Shown here piece after piece: positions 7,627 to 18,136 of a stretch of DNA of 64,000 bases. The notes under the pieces are model-generated. The model searched no databases and had not been told where the DNA came from. It worked only from the letters and a program-made list of their open reading frames with translations. The stretch lies in NCBI GenBank assembly GCA_025056865.1, contig JANWVO010000032.1, positions 1-64,000 of the forward strand, in the 5' to 3' direction. The stretch's first letter is position 1. Each line of letters starts with the position of its first letter. The position numbers and the translations under genes are program-made. Source of the stretch: Bryobacteraceae bacterium. Its GTDB lineage: Bacteria > Acidobacteriota > Terriglobia > Bryobacterales > Bryobacteraceae.

Positions 7627-9546
7627 CTACTCCTGTATCCTGAATTCCAAATAGAAAACGCCCGCGTCCGGCGTCAGCCCCACAAGCCGCCGCCCCCCTG
7701 CATCGGGCCAGATCATTCTCTTGAAGCTCACCGCCGGAAGATCCGCTCCCTCAACCACCTGCCAGCTCCTGCCGCCATCGGAAGAGCGGTAGATCCGCCC
7801 GAACTGCCCGGCCAGCACCTCGCCCCCCGGCCCAGGCCGTGCCGCCAGCGTGCTGACGGTTCCCGGCTCCAGCCCCTTTTCCACTTTCTCCCAGTGCCTG
7901 CCTTCGTCTGCGGAGAGATACAGCCCGTCCGCCGTCGCCGCCAGCAGCGTGGTACCGGTGATCGCCATGTCGTAGATCCGCGAAACCGGAAACAGCATGC
8001 TCAGCGGACGCCAGCTCAGTCCTCCATCCGCGCTTGCATACACCGTGTGGGCGGTGCGCGCCAGCACCCGCCCGCCATCCACTACCCCGGTGATCAACTC
8101 CTGCACGGAATGCCGGATGTTGGCCGTCGTCAGCCGCACCGGCTGCCAGCTTGCGCCCAGATCCGCGCTTCGGAACAGCCCAAGGTCGGTGCCGGCCAGC
8201 AGCGCCTCCCGGCCCCCGGCCACCGTGCAGGCCACCGCCTGAATCCGCAGCCGCGCGCCCGCGCCCACGCGCAGCGGCACCCACGTCCTGCCTCCGTCCA
8301 GGCTGCGGGAAAGCCGCTCGTCGTTGCCCGCCAGCAGCAGCCCCGTCCTTGTCGGGCAGGCGGCCAGCTTCGTCACGGGCCCCTCCGGAAATGTTTTCGA
8401 AGGGGGAACCTTCGACCATGTAGCGCCGCCGTCGAGGCTCGCAAACAGCCCGCCCCATTCGCCGTCCTGGAGCACGTTCAGATACAGCGCTCCCGCGGCA
8501 GCGGCAATGCCGTCGCTCAGGCGGTTGGCGAAGCCTTCATTGATCTGGACGAATGCCTCGCCTCCGTTCTCGCTGCGCCACAGCCCGCCTCCTTCCGTGG
8601 CCAGGTACATCCGCCGAGGGTCGCGCGGATCAAATGCCAGGCTGTAGACGTGATGCCGGTTCACGCGCCGGAACGTCGCTCCGCCGTCGGTGGACTTCAG
8701 CAGCCCGAGCGTCGTGCCCGCAAAGATCACCTCCGGCCGCCCGGGCATCTGCCGCACCACGTGCGTGCGCCGCTGCTCGGGCGGAATGCCGCGGAACTTC
8801 GACCAGTTGCGGCCCCCGTCTTCGCTGCGGTAGATGCCGCTGCACGCGCTGGCCAGCACGCGGTCGGGGCGCGCCGGGTCGATGAAAATCGAGAAGACGT
8901 CGCTGTCGTCCAGCATCCCGTCATGGATGATCTGCCACGTCTCGCCCCCATCGACGGTCTTCCACGGCAGGTGCGTCGTGCCCGCGTAGAGGATGCGGTC
9001 ATCCCGTGGATCAATGGCCACGGCTGTCACCGACCGCAGCTCGTGGTTGTAGGGAGGCGAGATCCGCCGCCACGTGCGGCCGCTGTCTTCGCTTTTCCAG
9101 ACGCCGTTGCGCGTGGCCGCCGCCATCCGCCGCGGGTCTTTCTCGAAATAGGCCAGCGCGTAGGCCGGGATGCCCTCCAGGCCCTCGGCCGCTTTCCAGC
9201 TCGCGCCCCGGTCTTCGCTGTACCAGACGCCCGCGCCGATGCCCTGCGGCGTTTCCGCCGCCACAAGGTACAGCGAAGGATCCGCCGGATGGATCATCAC
9301 CGCCGTGAGCGTCGCCGAGAAGTAGCGCGGAAAGTTCAGCCGCTCCCAGCGGTCCCCGCGGTTGGTGGAACGGAACAGCAGCGAATGGCGCGCCCCGGCC
9401 AGCAGCACGTCGGGCTGATTGCGGTCCACCCACAGGCTCGTGGCCGTGCCGCCCCAGGGCCCGGCCGGCTGCCAGCCTCCCGCCAGCGCCGACGGCAGCG
9501 CCGCCGCGAGCAAAACAATTTCCGAAGAAATGATTCTGCGCGCCAA
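7627..9546 (-). CDS. Secreted BNR/Asp-box repeat beta-propeller protein
   Basis: The 639-residue protein begins with a signal peptide (ARRIISSEIVLLAAALPSALA) and contains about a dozen Asp-box repeats of the form S-x-D-x-G-x-T-W, such as SEDRGASW, SEDSGRTW, SEDGGRNW, SLDGGRTW, SADLGASW and SSDGGRSW. These fold as a multi-bladed propeller, seen in sialidases, photosystem assembly factors and Vps10-like domains. No sialidase catalytic residues are evident, so binding or an extracellular structural role is as likely as hydrolysis. The start is a TTG 11 bases after glpD, with a TAGCCT element 5 bases before it that could give it its own promoter. Confidence 0.75.
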   Translation of the reverse strand: MARRIISSEIVLLAAALPSALAGGWQPAGPWGGTATSLWVDRNQPDVLLAGARHSLLFRSTNRGDRWERLNFPRYFSATLTAVMIHPADPSLYLVAAETPQGIGAGVWYSEDRGASWKAAEGLEGIPAYALAYFEKDPRRMAAATRNGVWKSEDSGRTWRRISPPYNHELRSVTAVAIDPRDDRILYAGTTHLPWKTVDGGETWQIIHDGMLDDSDVFSIFIDPARPDRVLASACSGIYRSEDGGRNWSKFRGIPPEQRRTHVVRQMPGRPEVIFAGTTLGLLKSTDGGATFRRVNRHHVYSLAFDPRDPRRMYLATEGGGLWRSENGGEAFVQINEGFANRLSDGIAAAAGALYLNVLQDGEWGGLFASLDGGATWSKVPPSKTFPEGPVTKLAACPTRTGLLLAGNDERLSRSLDGGRTWVPLRVGAGARLRIQAVACTVAGGREALLAGTDLGLFRSADLGASWQPVRLTTANIRHSVQELITGVVDGGRVLARTAHTVYASADGGLSWRPLSMLFPVSRIYDMAITGTTLLAATADGLYLSADEGRHWEKVEKGLEPGTVSTLAARPGPGGEVLAGQFGRIYRSSDGGRSWQVVEGADLPAVSFKRMIWPDAGGRRLVGLTPDAGVFYLEFRIQE

Positions 9547-9557
9547 TTTTCAGGCTA

Positions 9558-11126
9558 TCAGACCCCGCCTGGCAGGTAGCGCGCCGCCAGCCTCCGGAAG
9601 GACTCCGCCTCCTGCCGCGCCCACTCCGCGCTGCGGCCCAGCTCGGCGGCCAGGATCTCCGCCACGCGCGGCGCCGCCTCCATTGCCGCCCGCGCGTTCA
9701 GTTGCAGCGCGCGCGTGCGTCTTGCCAGCACGTCCTCCACGCGGCGGGCCATCTCCCACCGCGCCGCCCACACCGCTTCCGCCTCCAGATAGGGCAGCGC
9801 GCCGGCCAGCGGACGGCCGCGCTCCGGGTGCAGCCGCACCATCTCGCGGATTGCAATGGCGTCGCTGCCGTATACGCTCAGGTGCCCGAACTGCGCCGCC
9901 TGGTAATGATACCCGTGGATGCGCAGCCTCCGGGTCACGCAGGGACGCTCGTCCAGCCCCGCCAGCAGCGCCGCCTGGTCGATGCAGTCTTCCGCCATCT
10001 TGCGGCACGTGGTCCACTTGCCGCCGGCGATCGTGATCAGCCCGTTCGGGTCGATGTGGATCGAATGGTCCCGCGAAAGCGACGCCGTCGAGGCGCCCTC
10101 GGCCGACCGGACCAGCGGCCGGATCCCCGCCCACGCGCTCAGGATGTCGGCCCGCGAGGGCGCGCGTTGCAGGTAATCGGCCGCCGTCTCCAGGATCAGC
10201 CCGATCTCCTCCTCCATCGGCGCCGGCTCGAGCGAGACTTCCTCCAGCGCCGTGTCCGTCGTGCCTACCAGCGCGTGCCCGTGCCACGGAATGGCGAACA
10301 TGACCCGCCCGTCGCGCGTCCGCGGAGCCAGAATCGCCGCGTCGCCGCGCAGGAAGCCCGCGTCGAACACCAGATGCACGCCCTGGCTCGGCGCGATCAT
10401 CGGCCGCGCCTCCGGATCCGCCATGCGGCGCACCCCGTCGCTGAAGCACCCGGTGGCGTTGATCACCGCCCGCGCCCGCAGCTCGATCTCTTCCCCGCTC
10501 TCCTCGTCCCGCACCACCGCGCCGCACACCAGCCCGTGCGCGTCCCGCACGAAGGCCGTGGCGCGGCAGTAGTTGACCAGCGCCGCCCCCTGCTCGGCCG
10601 CGGTGCGCGCCATGTGGATCAGCAGCCGCGCATCGTCGAACTGCCCGTCGTAGTAAACCACCCCGCCGCGCAGCCCTTCCGTCTTCAGGTTGGGAATCCG
10701 CTCCAGCGTCTCTTCGCGGCTGAGCAGGCGCGAGCGGCCGAAGCCGTATTTTCCTGCCAGCAGGTCGTAAAGGCGCAGCCCGACGCCGTAAAAGGGCGCC
10801 TCCCACCACTCGTAATTCGGAACGATAAAAGCGAGATCTGTCACCAGATGCGGGGCATTTTCGCGCAGAATTCCGCGCTCTTTCAGCGCCTCCATCACCA
10901 GCGTGACGTTGCCCTGCTCCAGATAGCGCACGCCGCCGTGGATCAGCTTCGTCGACCGGCTGGAGGTGCCCTTGCCGAAGTCGTGCTGCTCCACCAGCGC
11001 GGTGCGGTAGCCCCGGCTGGCCGCGTCCAGCGCGCAGGCGATGCCGGTGGCGCCGCCGCCGAGGATCAGCAGGTCCCAGCCGCGGCGCTCCGCGCGCAGC
11101 CGGTCCAGCATTTCCACGCGGTTCAT
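9558..11126 (-). CDS. glpD: Aerobic-type glycerol-3-phosphate dehydrogenase (FAD)
   Basis: The 522-residue flavoprotein oxidises glycerol 3-phosphate to dihydroxyacetone phosphate at the membrane and passes electrons to quinone. The FAD-binding dinucleotide fold is at the N-terminus ([21 protein letters not shown]), followed by the GlpD signature [22 protein letters not shown], with the C-terminal DAO-C helical cap complete. The ATG at 11126 overlaps the glpK stop as ATGA, so translation is coupled to glycerol kinase. Gene order glpK-glpD gives a complete route from glycerol to DHAP; no GlpF permease is visible nearby. Confidence 0.93.
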   Translation of the reverse strand: MNRVEMLDRLRAERRGWDLLILGGGATGIACALDAASRGYRTALVEQHDFGKGTSSRSTKLIHGGVRYLEQGNVTLVMEALKERGILRENAPHLVTDLAFIVPNYEWWEAPFYGVGLRLYDLLAGKYGFGRSRLLSREETLERIPNLKTEGLRGGVVYYDGQFDDARLLIHMARTAAEQGAALVNYCRATAFVRDAHGLVCGAVVRDEESGEEIELRARAVINATGCFSDGVRRMADPEARPMIAPSQGVHLVFDAGFLRGDAAILAPRTRDGRVMFAIPWHGHALVGTTDTALEEVSLEPAPMEEEIGLILETAADYLQRAPSRADILSAWAGIRPLVRSAEGASTASLSRDHSIHIDPNGLITIAGGKWTTCRKMAEDCIDQAALLAGLDERPCVTRRLRIHGYHYQAAQFGHLSVYGSDAIAIREMVRLHPERGRPLAGALPYLEAEAVWAARWEMARRVEDVLARRTRALQLNARAAMEAAPRVAEILAAELGRSAEWARQEAESFRRLAARYLPGGV

Positions 11127-12616
11127 CCCTGCGCCTCCCACCCCCGGGCGCGCTCCACCGCGCGCGCCCATTGCCGCCGCCGCGCCTGCGCCTCGTCGCG
11201 GCTCATCCGCGGCTCGAAGCGCGCGTCCGCCTTCCATTGCAGCCGGAGCTGGTCGCGCGTTGCGTAAACGCCCGCCGCCAGCCCCGCCAGATAGGCGGCG
11301 CCCAGGGCCGTCGTTTCGGTCACCGCCGCCCGCACCACCGGCACGCCCAGCAGATCCGCCTGGAACTGGAGCAGCAGCCCGTTGCGCGAGGCGCCGCCGT
11401 CCACCCGCAGCTCATTTACGTGCAGCCCGCTGTCGGCCTCCATCGCGCTCACCACGTCGGCCACCTGGAACGCGATCGACTCCAGCGCCGCCCGCGCCAC
11501 GTGCGCCGCCGTCGCTCCCCGCGTCAGTCCCACGATCGCGCCCCGCGCATACGCGTCCCAGTGCGGCGCGCCCAGCCCGGTGAAGGCCGGCACGAAGTAC
11601 ACGCCGTGGCTGTCGCCGACGCTTCCGGCCAGCGCCTCCACTTCTTCCGAAGACCGGATCAGGCCCAGCCCGTCGCGCAGCCACTGCACCACCGCTCCGC
11701 CGATGAAGACGCTGCCCTCCAGCGCATACTCCAGCCGCCCGTCCGCCTGCCAGGCCACCGTCGTCAGCAGCCGGTGGCGCGAAGCCACCGCCTCCGCGCC
11801 CGTCTGCATCAGCAGAAAACATCCCGTGCCATACGTGTTCTTGGCGAGCCCCGCCTCGAAACAGGCCTGTCCGAACAGCGCCGCCTGCTGATCGCCCGCC
11901 ACGCCTCCCACCGGCACGGGCGCGCCAAGCAGCTCCGCCTGCGTCTCGCCAAAGATCCCGCAGGAAGGCCGCACCTCGGGCAGCACCTCGGCCGGCACGT
12001 CCAGCAGCCGCAGCAGCTCCGCGTCCCAGCATCCGGTGTGGATGTTGTACAGCATCGTGCGCGACGCGTTGCCCGGATCGGTGGCATGGACGCGGCCCCC
12101 GGTGAGGTTCCACAGCAGCCACGCATCCACCGTGCCGAAGGCCAGCTCGCCCCGCGCCGCGCGCGCCCGCGCGCCTTCCACATGATCGAGCAGCCACCGC
12201 AGCTTGGTCCCGGAGAAGTAGGGATCCGCCAGCAGCCCCGTGCGCCGGCGGATCTCCTCTTCCGCCCCGCTGGCTTTGAGCTCATCGCAGAACGGCGCGG
12301 TGCGGCGGTCCTGCCAGACGATGGCGTTCGCCACCGGCTCGCCCGTGCGGCGGTCCCACAGCACCACGGTCTCCCGCTGATTGGTGATGCCGATGGCCGC
12401 CATGTCGCGCGCCTGGAGCCGCGCGCGCTCCAGCGCTTCGGCAGCCACGCCGCGCTGCGTGGCCCAGATCTCCAGCGGATCATGCTCCACCCAGCCCGCC
12501 TGCGGATAAATCTGGCGGAACTCCTTCTGCGCGGTGCTGACGATGCGCCCCGCCTCATCGAACACGATGGCGCGGCTCGAGGTCGTTCCCTGGTCGAGTG
12601 CGAGCAGATGCGGCAT
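11123..12616 (-). CDS. glpK: Glycerol kinase
   Basis: The 497-residue protein has the FGGY-kinase layout and near-standard glycerol kinase length. The N-terminal ATP loop [16 protein letters not shown] and the segment [12 protein letters not shown] are characteristic, and the C-terminal half holds [23 protein letters not shown], the conserved FGGY C-terminal block. It phosphorylates glycerol for the adjacent glpD. Its first 62 bases lie inside the 3' end of the upstream amidohydrolase-lyase frame, an unusually long overlap for this strand; the ATG at 12616 is fixed by the conserved [13 protein letters not shown] start. Confidence 0.95.
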   Translation of the reverse strand: MPHLLALDQGTTSSRAIVFDEAGRIVSTAQKEFRQIYPQAGWVEHDPLEIWATQRGVAAEALERARLQARDMAAIGITNQRETVVLWDRRTGEPVANAIVWQDRRTAPFCDELKASGAEEEIRRRTGLLADPYFSGTKLRWLLDHVEGARARAARGELAFGTVDAWLLWNLTGGRVHATDPGNASRTMLYNIHTGCWDAELLRLLDVPAEVLPEVRPSCGIFGETQAELLGAPVPVGGVAGDQQAALFGQACFEAGLAKNTYGTGCFLLMQTGAEAVASRHRLLTTVAWQADGRLEYALEGSVFIGGAVVQWLRDGLGLIRSSEEVEALAGSVGDSHGVYFVPAFTGLGAPHWDAYARGAIVGLTRGATAAHVARAALESIAFQVADVVSAMEADSGLHVNELRVDGGASRNGLLLQFQADLLGVPVVRAAVTETTALGAAYLAGLAAGVYATRDQLRLQWKADARFEPRMSRDEAQARRRQWARAVERARGWEAQG

Positions 12617-15602
12617 ATGGCTTGATCTGGCCTCTCGGTTTCGTCGTAATCTCCGCCCGGCCGTCGGCCAGGGCGTTCAGGTACTCTTCGATGTTCGTAT
12701 ATCCGTCGCCGTCGCGGTCGGCGGCGGCATCGGCAGGGTCGTGGGGATCGAGGCCGCGGGCCCGCTCCCACGCGTCCGGCATCCCGTCGGAGTCGGCGTC
12801 CGGCGCGGCCTCCGCCCGGCCATAGTCCGGCCAGCCGCCGGCCTCGCGCGTCGAATCGACGATGCGGCCCGTGCCGCGCCGCACTTCCTCCACCAGGCGC
12901 GCGTCCACCGCGTCCCGCGCCGGGCGGGTCGCCCCGGCCCCGGCCAGCACCGCCTCGTAGGCCTCGCGCGCCGAGGAAGTCCGCACCGCCGGCGCCGGAA
13001 ACGCCGCCGCCGCCAGCCGGTAAAGGCGGCGTCCGCCGGACTCCTGCGGCGTGAAATACCGCCCGTCATTTTCCAGGAATTCCGGCCATCCTTCCACAAA
13101 ATTCCCGCTCAGAAAAAACTCCACATCGGCGCTTTCCGTCAGGACAATCGGCGGACGCCGCACGCTTTCCGGCCCCGGCTTCAGATAATTGCCGATGTAA
13201 TTCGCCCGCAGCCGGTCCCCGGTCATTCCGCTGCACACCGCGCCCCACAGCGCCATCACGTTGTTGCGCACGTCGAACAGCGGCCACGGCGGCCGCCCGT
13301 AATTGTCCCCAAGCCTCGGATTGCGCGCCGTGTTCTTCACCCACAGGTTGTGGTGCAGCGTCACGCCGCCCGCCGCGCGCGCCAGCGACCCGTAGCCGTG
13401 CTCGCCCTTCGGGTGCACGCTGCGGCGCAGCGCCTCGCCGATCAGGCACCACTGCACCGTGATGTCCCGGATGGCCCCGCTCGGGCTCAGCGCTTCATCC
13501 ACGCTCCACGTGGCCGAGCAGTGGTCGAGCACCACCCGGCGGGCCGCTCCGCCGATGCTGATGCCGTCCACCTCGCGCCCCAGCCCCTCGCCCGGCCTCG
13601 AGCGCAGGTGCCGCACCACCACGTCGTGCGTCTCGATCCTCAGCCCGTCCCCGCGCAGGCAGACGCCCAGGCCCGGCGCGCTCTGCCCCGCCAGCGTCAG
13701 GTATGGCTCCGTCACCCGCAGCGGCGATTTCAGGTCGATGATCCCGCTCACGCCGAACACCACCACCCGCGGTCCTTCCGCTTCCAGCGCCTCGCGCAGG
13801 CTCCCCGGCCCGCTGTCATTCAGATTCCGCACGACGATCACGCGCCCGCCGCGCCCCCCAGGCGTCTCCGCGCCGAATCCTTCCGCGCCGGGAAACGCGG
13901 CGATCTTCCGTTCCACGATCCTGCCGTCGAGCACCACCATCACCGGCTGGATCTGCCGGATCTCCTCCTCGGGGCATGTGAGGATGTCGCGGTCGATCAC
14001 CACCAGGTCGGCCAGCTTGCCCGGCTCGATCGACCCCTGCGTCTTCTCGCTGAAGTGGAGCCACGCCGGCCATGTGGTCCACATGCGGATGGCTTCTTCG
14101 CGCGTCACCTTCTCTTCCGGAAACAGCACCTTGCCTTCGGTCGTGCGCCGCGTGATCGTCATCCACATCCCGAAGAACGGGTTGTAGGGGTTCACCGCGC
14201 GGTCCCTGTCATGGCCCAGCATGTGGTCGCTGCCGCCGGCCGCAGGAATGCCGCGGTCCAGATAGCCGCGCATCGGGAAAAACCACCGCAGGTTGCGCTC
14301 GCCGAAGACGCGCTCAAGCGCCGGCGCGTCGAAGTGCAGCCAGCCCGGCTGCACGTCCGCGGCGATGCCCAGCCGTTTCATCCGGTCGAGCGACTGCGGG
14401 CTCTGCATGCTGCCATGCATCACGTGCGACCGCGTCGGCGCGATGGGCCGCTCGCGGTCCAGCTCTTCGAACACGTCCAGCAGCACGTCGATCGCCCCTC
14501 CGCCCTGCGCGTGCGCCGTCAACGACCAGCCCCGGTTGCGCGCCGCCCGCATCACGGCGAGCAGCCTGGCAGGCTCCACGAACAGCGTGCCGCGCGCGTC
14601 CGGATCGGTCTGCCCGTAAAGCTGCCGGCCGAAGGGGCCGTAGGGCATCCGCTGATACGCGGTGCCGACGCTCTGCCCGCCGTCCAGCGTCACCTTGAAC
14701 GCGCCGAACTTCAGCCACTCGTCGCCCAGGTTCGTGCGCCACGGGCGCGACTCGATCTCCCGCACCAGCTCTTCCACGGGCCGGTTGGTCGGCAGCCGCC
14801 ATGTCATCACCGTCCGCACCGGCAGCCTCCCTTCCCTCTTCAGACGCTCGAACAGCGCCACGTCCTCGGGCGTCACCGCGCGGTCGTGCACGCAGGTCAG
14901 CCCGGCGCGCCGGTATTCGCGCAGCATCAGCTCCAGCGCCTTCAGCCTTTCCTCTTCGCGGAAAGGCGCCGCGCGCGTCACGCCTTGCAGCAGGTGCGCC
15001 GCGTTGCGCAGGATTCCGTTGGGCTCGCCGTCCGGCCCTTTCACGATCTCGCCGCCCGGCGGGTTGGGCGTGTCGCGCGTGATCCCGCTGATCTTCAGCG
15101 CCAGCGTGTTCGCGCTCCACACGTAGCTCGCATCAAAGGCGACCGGATGTTCGGTGGCCACGTCCAGGTCTTCTCGCGTCGGCATGCGCATCTCTTTGAG
15201 CCGCGGCGGCAGCGTGCGCGGAACGACGATCCATTCGCCTTTCGGCGTCACGCGCGCCCGCGCGCGGATGTAATCCTGGATGGCCGCGATCGAGTCCAGC
15301 GGCGGAAGCGGCCCGCGCAGCTCGCTCAGCCCGCTTTCCAGCGCGTGCACGTGCGCGTCGATGAGCCCGGGCAGAACCGTCCTGCCGCCGAGATCGATCA
15401 CCACGGTCCGTGGCCCGCGGAACTTCGCCAGAATCTCCCGCGATGTCCCCACGCCCGCAAACCGGTTGCCCTGGATCGCCACCGCCTCGCGGATGGAAAA
15501 CCTCGCATCCACGGTGAGGATCCGCCCGTTGTGAAGGATGAGATCCGCCTCCGCCGCCATCAGCGGTAACGCAAGCGTGACGGCCAGCGCCAGAGATTTC
15601 AT
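12555..15602 (-). CDS. Chimeric secreted amidohydrolase (YtcJ-like) fused to PelA-type pectate lyase with EF-hand tail
   Basis: This uninterrupted 1015-codon frame joins two normally separate enzymes. Residues 1-~565 are a secreted Amidohydro_3 metal hydrolase: signal peptide [19 protein letters not shown], metal motif [11 protein letters not shown] (His84, His86), and the family's end ([11 protein letters not shown]... then [12 protein letters not shown]). Immediately after, at about base 13900, a full pectate lyase begins with its hallmark [19 protein letters not shown] and continues with [16 protein letters not shown], a parallel beta-helix. Residues from ~945 ([26 protein letters not shown]) are tandem calcium EF-hand/thrombospondin-type loops. 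The lyase has no signal of its own. The frame then runs 62 bases into glpK. A TAGAAT six bases before the ATG suggests a leaderless start. It may be a true fusion or a deletion/assembly join. Confidence 0.8.
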   Translation of the reverse strand: MKSLALAVTLALPLMAAEADLILHNGRILTVDARFSIREAVAIQGNRFAGVGTSREILAKFRGPRTVVIDLGGRTVLPGLIDAHVHALESGLSELRGPLPPLDSIAAIQDYIRARARVTPKGEWIVVPRTLPPRLKEMRMPTREDLDVATEHPVAFDASYVWSANTLALKISGITRDTPNPPGGEIVKGPDGEPNGILRNAAHLLQGVTRAAPFREEERLKALELMLREYRRAGLTCVHDRAVTPEDVALFERLKREGRLPVRTVMTWRLPTNRPVEELVREIESRPWRTNLGDEWLKFGAFKVTLDGGQSVGTAYQRMPYGPFGRQLYGQTDPDARGTLFVEPARLLAVMRAARNRGWSLTAHAQGGGAIDVLLDVFEELDRERPIAPTRSHVMHGSMQSPQSLDRMKRLGIAADVQPGWLHFDAPALERVFGERNLRWFFPMRGYLDRGIPAAGGSDHMLGHDRDRAVNPYNPFFGMWMTITRRTTEGKVLFPEEKVTREEAIRMWTTWPAWLHFSEKTQGSIEPGKLADLVVIDRDILTCPEEEIRQIQPVMVVLDGRIVERKIAAFPGAEGFGAETPGGRGGRVIVVRNLNDSGPGSLREALEAEGPRVVVFGVSGIIDLKSPLRVTEPYLTLAGQSAPGLGVCLRGDGLRIETHDVVVRHLRSRPGEGLGREVDGISIGGAARRVVLDHCSATWSVDEALSPSGAIRDITVQWCLIGEALRRSVHPKGEHGYGSLARAAGGVTLHHNLWVKNTARNPRLGDNYGRPPWPLFDVRNNVMALWGAVCSGMTGDRLRANYIGNYLKPGPESVRRPPIVLTESADVEFFLSGNFVEGWPEFLENDGRYFTPQESGGRRLYRLAAAAFPAPAVRTSSAREAYEAVLAGAGATRPARDAVDARLVEEVRRGTGRIVDSTREAGGWPDYGRAEAAPDADSDGMPDAWERARGLDPHDPADAAADRDGDGYTNIEEYLNALADGRAEITTKPRGQIKPYAASARTRPGNDLEPRHRVR

Positions 15603-15608
15603 ACCGGG

Positions 15609-15624
15609 ATTCTATCGCTACACT
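15609..15624. promoter_or_regulatory. Back-to-back -10 elements of divergent genes
   Basis: On the minus strand TAGAAT (15614 down to 15609) sits six bases before the amidohydrolase-lyase ATG. On the plus strand TACACT (15619-15624) lies 12 bases before the DUF362 ATG. The two hexamers are only four bases apart, so the divergent promoters overlap and could be co-regulated. Confidence 0.45.
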
Positions 15625-15636
15625 GGGATCAGAACG

Positions 15637-16755
15637 ATGACGCGCAGGGAATTCGTGGCCGCTCTGGGCGCGGCCTCCATGAAGGCAGACGCGCAGCAGG
15701 ATGCCCCCGCCACGCCCGTGGCCGTGGCCCGCTGCGAATCCTACGACGAAGACCTGGCCGCCGTGCTCGAGCGCATGTTCGATCAGCTCGGCGGCGCCGG
15801 GGCGCTGGTCCGCAACCGGACCGTCACCATCAAGCTGAATCTCACCGGCAGCCCCGCCAACCGCTGGCAGGGCCGGCCGCTCGGCGTGACGCATTACACG
15901 CACCCGCGCACGGCGCTCGCCATGGCGCATGTGCTCGGCCGCGCCGGCGCCCGCCGCATCCGCTTCGTCGAAAGCTGCTGGGCCACGGCCGGACCGCTGG
16001 AGGAATACCTGCTCGAGGCCGGCTGGAACGTGCGCCAGCTCCGCAACGCCGCTCCGGACGTCTCTTTCGTCAACACCAACGCGCGCGGCGCCTACCGGGA
16101 TTACGCGAAGTTCTCCGTGCCCGGCGGCGGGCTCATCTATCCCGCTTACATGCTCAACCGTGCCTACGAGGAGACCGACGTCTTCGTCTCGATGGCGAAA
16201 CTGAAAAACCACGCCACCACCGGCGTGACGCTCGCCATGAAGAACATTTTCGGCATCACGCCCGCCTCGATCTACGGCGACGACGCGGGCGAGAAAGAGC
16301 CGAACGAAAGCCCGGAGCGCGGGCGGCTCGCCGTCTGCCATGAAGGCAGGCGCCAGCCGGCTCCGCCTGCGCCGCCCGAGCGCGACCCCTCGTCTCCGCG
16401 CCAACCCGGCCACCGCATGCCGCGCATCGTCGCCGAGCTGTGCGCCGCGCGCCCCATCCACATCTCCTTCATCGACGGCATCGAAACCATCGCCGGCGGC
16501 GAAGGCCCGTGGGTCCGCTCGCTGCGCCATGTGCAGCCCGGGCTGCTGATCCTCGGCACCAACCCCGTGTGCACGGACGCCGCCGCCACCGCGCTCATGG
16601 GCTATGATCCGCGCGCCCCGCGCGGCACGCATCCCTTCCGCGAATGCGACAACATGATGCTGCTTGCCGAACAGCTCGGCGTCGGCAGCGCGGACCTGCG
16701 CCGCATCGAGGTCCGCGGAGGGAAGCTGGAAGAGCTCGCCTACCGCTTCGGCTGA
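15637..16755 (+). CDS. DUF362-domain protein with Tat-like N-terminus
   Basis: The 372-residue protein has a short Tat-type leader (MTRREFVAALGAASM) and the DUF362 fold: VTIKLNLTGSPANRW, the SMAKLKNHATTGVTLAMKNIFGITP block and the late FIDGIETIAGGEGPW and TNPVCTDAAATALMGYDP stretches, all hallmark segments of this family. Many relatives carry ferredoxin domains; this one has none. The role of DUF362 proteins is not established; they are often near sugar or Tat oxidoreductase genes. The 3' end overlaps the convergent next gene by 16 bases. Confidence 0.75.
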   Translation: MTRREFVAALGAASMKADAQQDAPATPVAVARCESYDEDLAAVLERMFDQLGGAGALVRNRTVTIKLNLTGSPANRWQGRPLGVTHYTHPRTALAMAHVLGRAGARRIRFVESCWATAGPLEEYLLEAGWNVRQLRNAAPDVSFVNTNARGAYRDYAKFSVPGGGLIYPAYMLNRAYEETDVFVSMAKLKNHATTGVTLAMKNIFGITPASIYGDDAGEKEPNESPERGRLAVCHEGRRQPAPPAPPERDPSSPRQPGHRMPRIVAELCAARPIHISFIDGIETIAGGEGPWVRSLRHVQPGLLILGTNPVCTDAAATALMGYDPRAPRGTHPFRECDNMMLLAEQLGVGSADLRRIEVRGGKLEELAYRFG

Positions 16756-18107
16756 TCCGCCCGCTCGAAGGTCAGCAGCGCCAGATCGGCCACGCGCGCC
16801 AGGTCCGCGCCCGAACCTTCCTCGGTCTCGTAAACCTCGGGCGCCGCAACGCCCTGCGGCGTGGCCAGCCTCGCCCGCTGCACGCGGAACGGAAAATGCA
16901 GCGTGATGTTTTCCACCGGATAATCGGTGTAATTCACCAGCAGCAGCGCCAGCCGGCCATTGTCCCGCGGCTCCTTCAGCGTGGACAGCATCCCCGGCGC
17001 GCCGAACACCCGCACGCCGTAGTTGCGCCGGCCAATGATCGAGTTCACTTCGCGCCAGATCTGGTCGAGCTGCTTCACCTGCGCGTCCGTGTAGGTGATC
17101 ATGCCGGGCGGCGGCGGCTCCAGCTTCCATCCGGCAGGACCGTTTACCAGCGTCGCGCCGCGCCGCGCCACCGCGCGCGCCGCCTCGCGCTGCTCCGCGC
17201 TCAGCCCGGAAGGATCAATCGTCAGCAGCGTCCGGATCTCGCCCGAAAGACCGGGAAGCTGCGCCGGCAGCGCAATCCGCAGCGGGATGTGCTTCGCCGT
17301 GATCATGTCGACGATGCCGCCGGACACCAGCCCGCCGCTGCGTTCGTCCATCACCACGGCCAGCGCGCCCGCCTCGGGCCAGTCCAGCACCTCCCGGTGC
17401 TCGTCCAGGAACCGCATCGCCGCCACAAGCCGCGCCCAGTCCCGCCGCCCCTTGTCCTCGCCCGCGCGGACGCGGCGCCAGAATTCGGCGTCGAAATCCA
17501 GCACCCATTTCGCGCCGCAACTGGCCGCATCGGCGATCTGCTGCACATAGCGGGACACCGGCTGCGGCTCGGCGGGCGCGCGGTGCGCCATCCACAGGGC
17601 CGCGCCCGGCGCCGCCGCGCGCGCGAAGCGCAGGTAGCCGGTGTTGGTCTCGATCCACGGGCCGCCGGTCGGCTGCGCCTTCGCCTCGTCCTTCTCCACG
17701 CGCACGCCCGCCCAGAGCCCTTCGTACGTGGCGATGACTTTCGCGTCGAATTGCAGCTCGGCGCGAGGCAGGATTTCGACCAGCACCCTGCCGTGCTCGC
17801 GCGCCCATGCGGCCATGGCCGCCGAGCGCGGCCCTTCGGCGGCGATGCCGTCGGCGCCCGCTTCCAGCGCCCGGCGCGCCGCGGCCAGGTCGCCCGTGCG
17901 CACCGAGCCGAGCACAAGCATCCCCGCTTCGTGCGCCTTTGCAATCACCTCCGCGCGCCACGCCGGCTCTTCCGCCAGCAGGCAGTTCACCGGGGTGCCG
18001 CGCAGCAGCTCCAGCGCTTCCGGAGCCGGGTCGCGCCAGCGCGCCGGAGTGCATTGCTCCACGGGAGGCAGGGCGGCCAGCAGCAGGCCCGCAAGAAGCC
18101 AGTCCAT
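16740..18107 (-). CDS. Secreted protein of unknown function, TIM-barrel-like N-terminal half
   Basis: The 455-residue product starts with a hydrophobic leader (MDWLLAGLLLAALPP). I do not recognise a named family. The first half alternates strands and helices with segments such as GMLVLGSVRTGDLAAARRAL, GADGIAAEGP and LWAGVRVEKDEAKA, which reads like a TIM-barrel glycoside-hydrolase-like fold; WVLDFDAEFW and GALAVVMDERS add possible acidic residues. The C-terminal part (residues ~370-440) looks like a small beta domain, as in the accessory domains of such enzymes. It may be a divergent secreted glycosidase, which is inference only. It follows ispG by 29 bases and may be read from the same direction. 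Confidence 0.5.
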   Translation of the reverse strand: MDWLLAGLLLAALPPVEQCTPARWRDPAPEALELLRGTPVNCLLAEEPAWRAEVIAKAHEAGMLVLGSVRTGDLAAARRALEAGADGIAAEGPRSAAMAAWAREHGRVLVEILPRAELQFDAKVIATYEGLWAGVRVEKDEAKAQPTGGPWIETNTGYLRFARAAAPGAALWMAHRAPAEPQPVSRYVQQIADAASCGAKWVLDFDAEFWRRVRAGEDKGRRDWARLVAAMRFLDEHREVLDWPEAGALAVVMDERSGGLVSGGIVDMITAKHIPLRIALPAQLPGLSGEIRTLLTIDPSGLSAEQREAARAVARRGATLVNGPAGWKLEPPPPGMITYTDAQVKQLDQIWREVNSIIGRRNYGVRVFGAPGMLSTLKEPRDNGRLALLLVNYTDYPVENITLHFPFRVQRARLATPQGVAAPEVYETEEGSGADLARVADLALLTFERADQPKR

Positions 18108-18136
18108 GACCCCATTCTCCGGGCTCGCGGAAGCGC

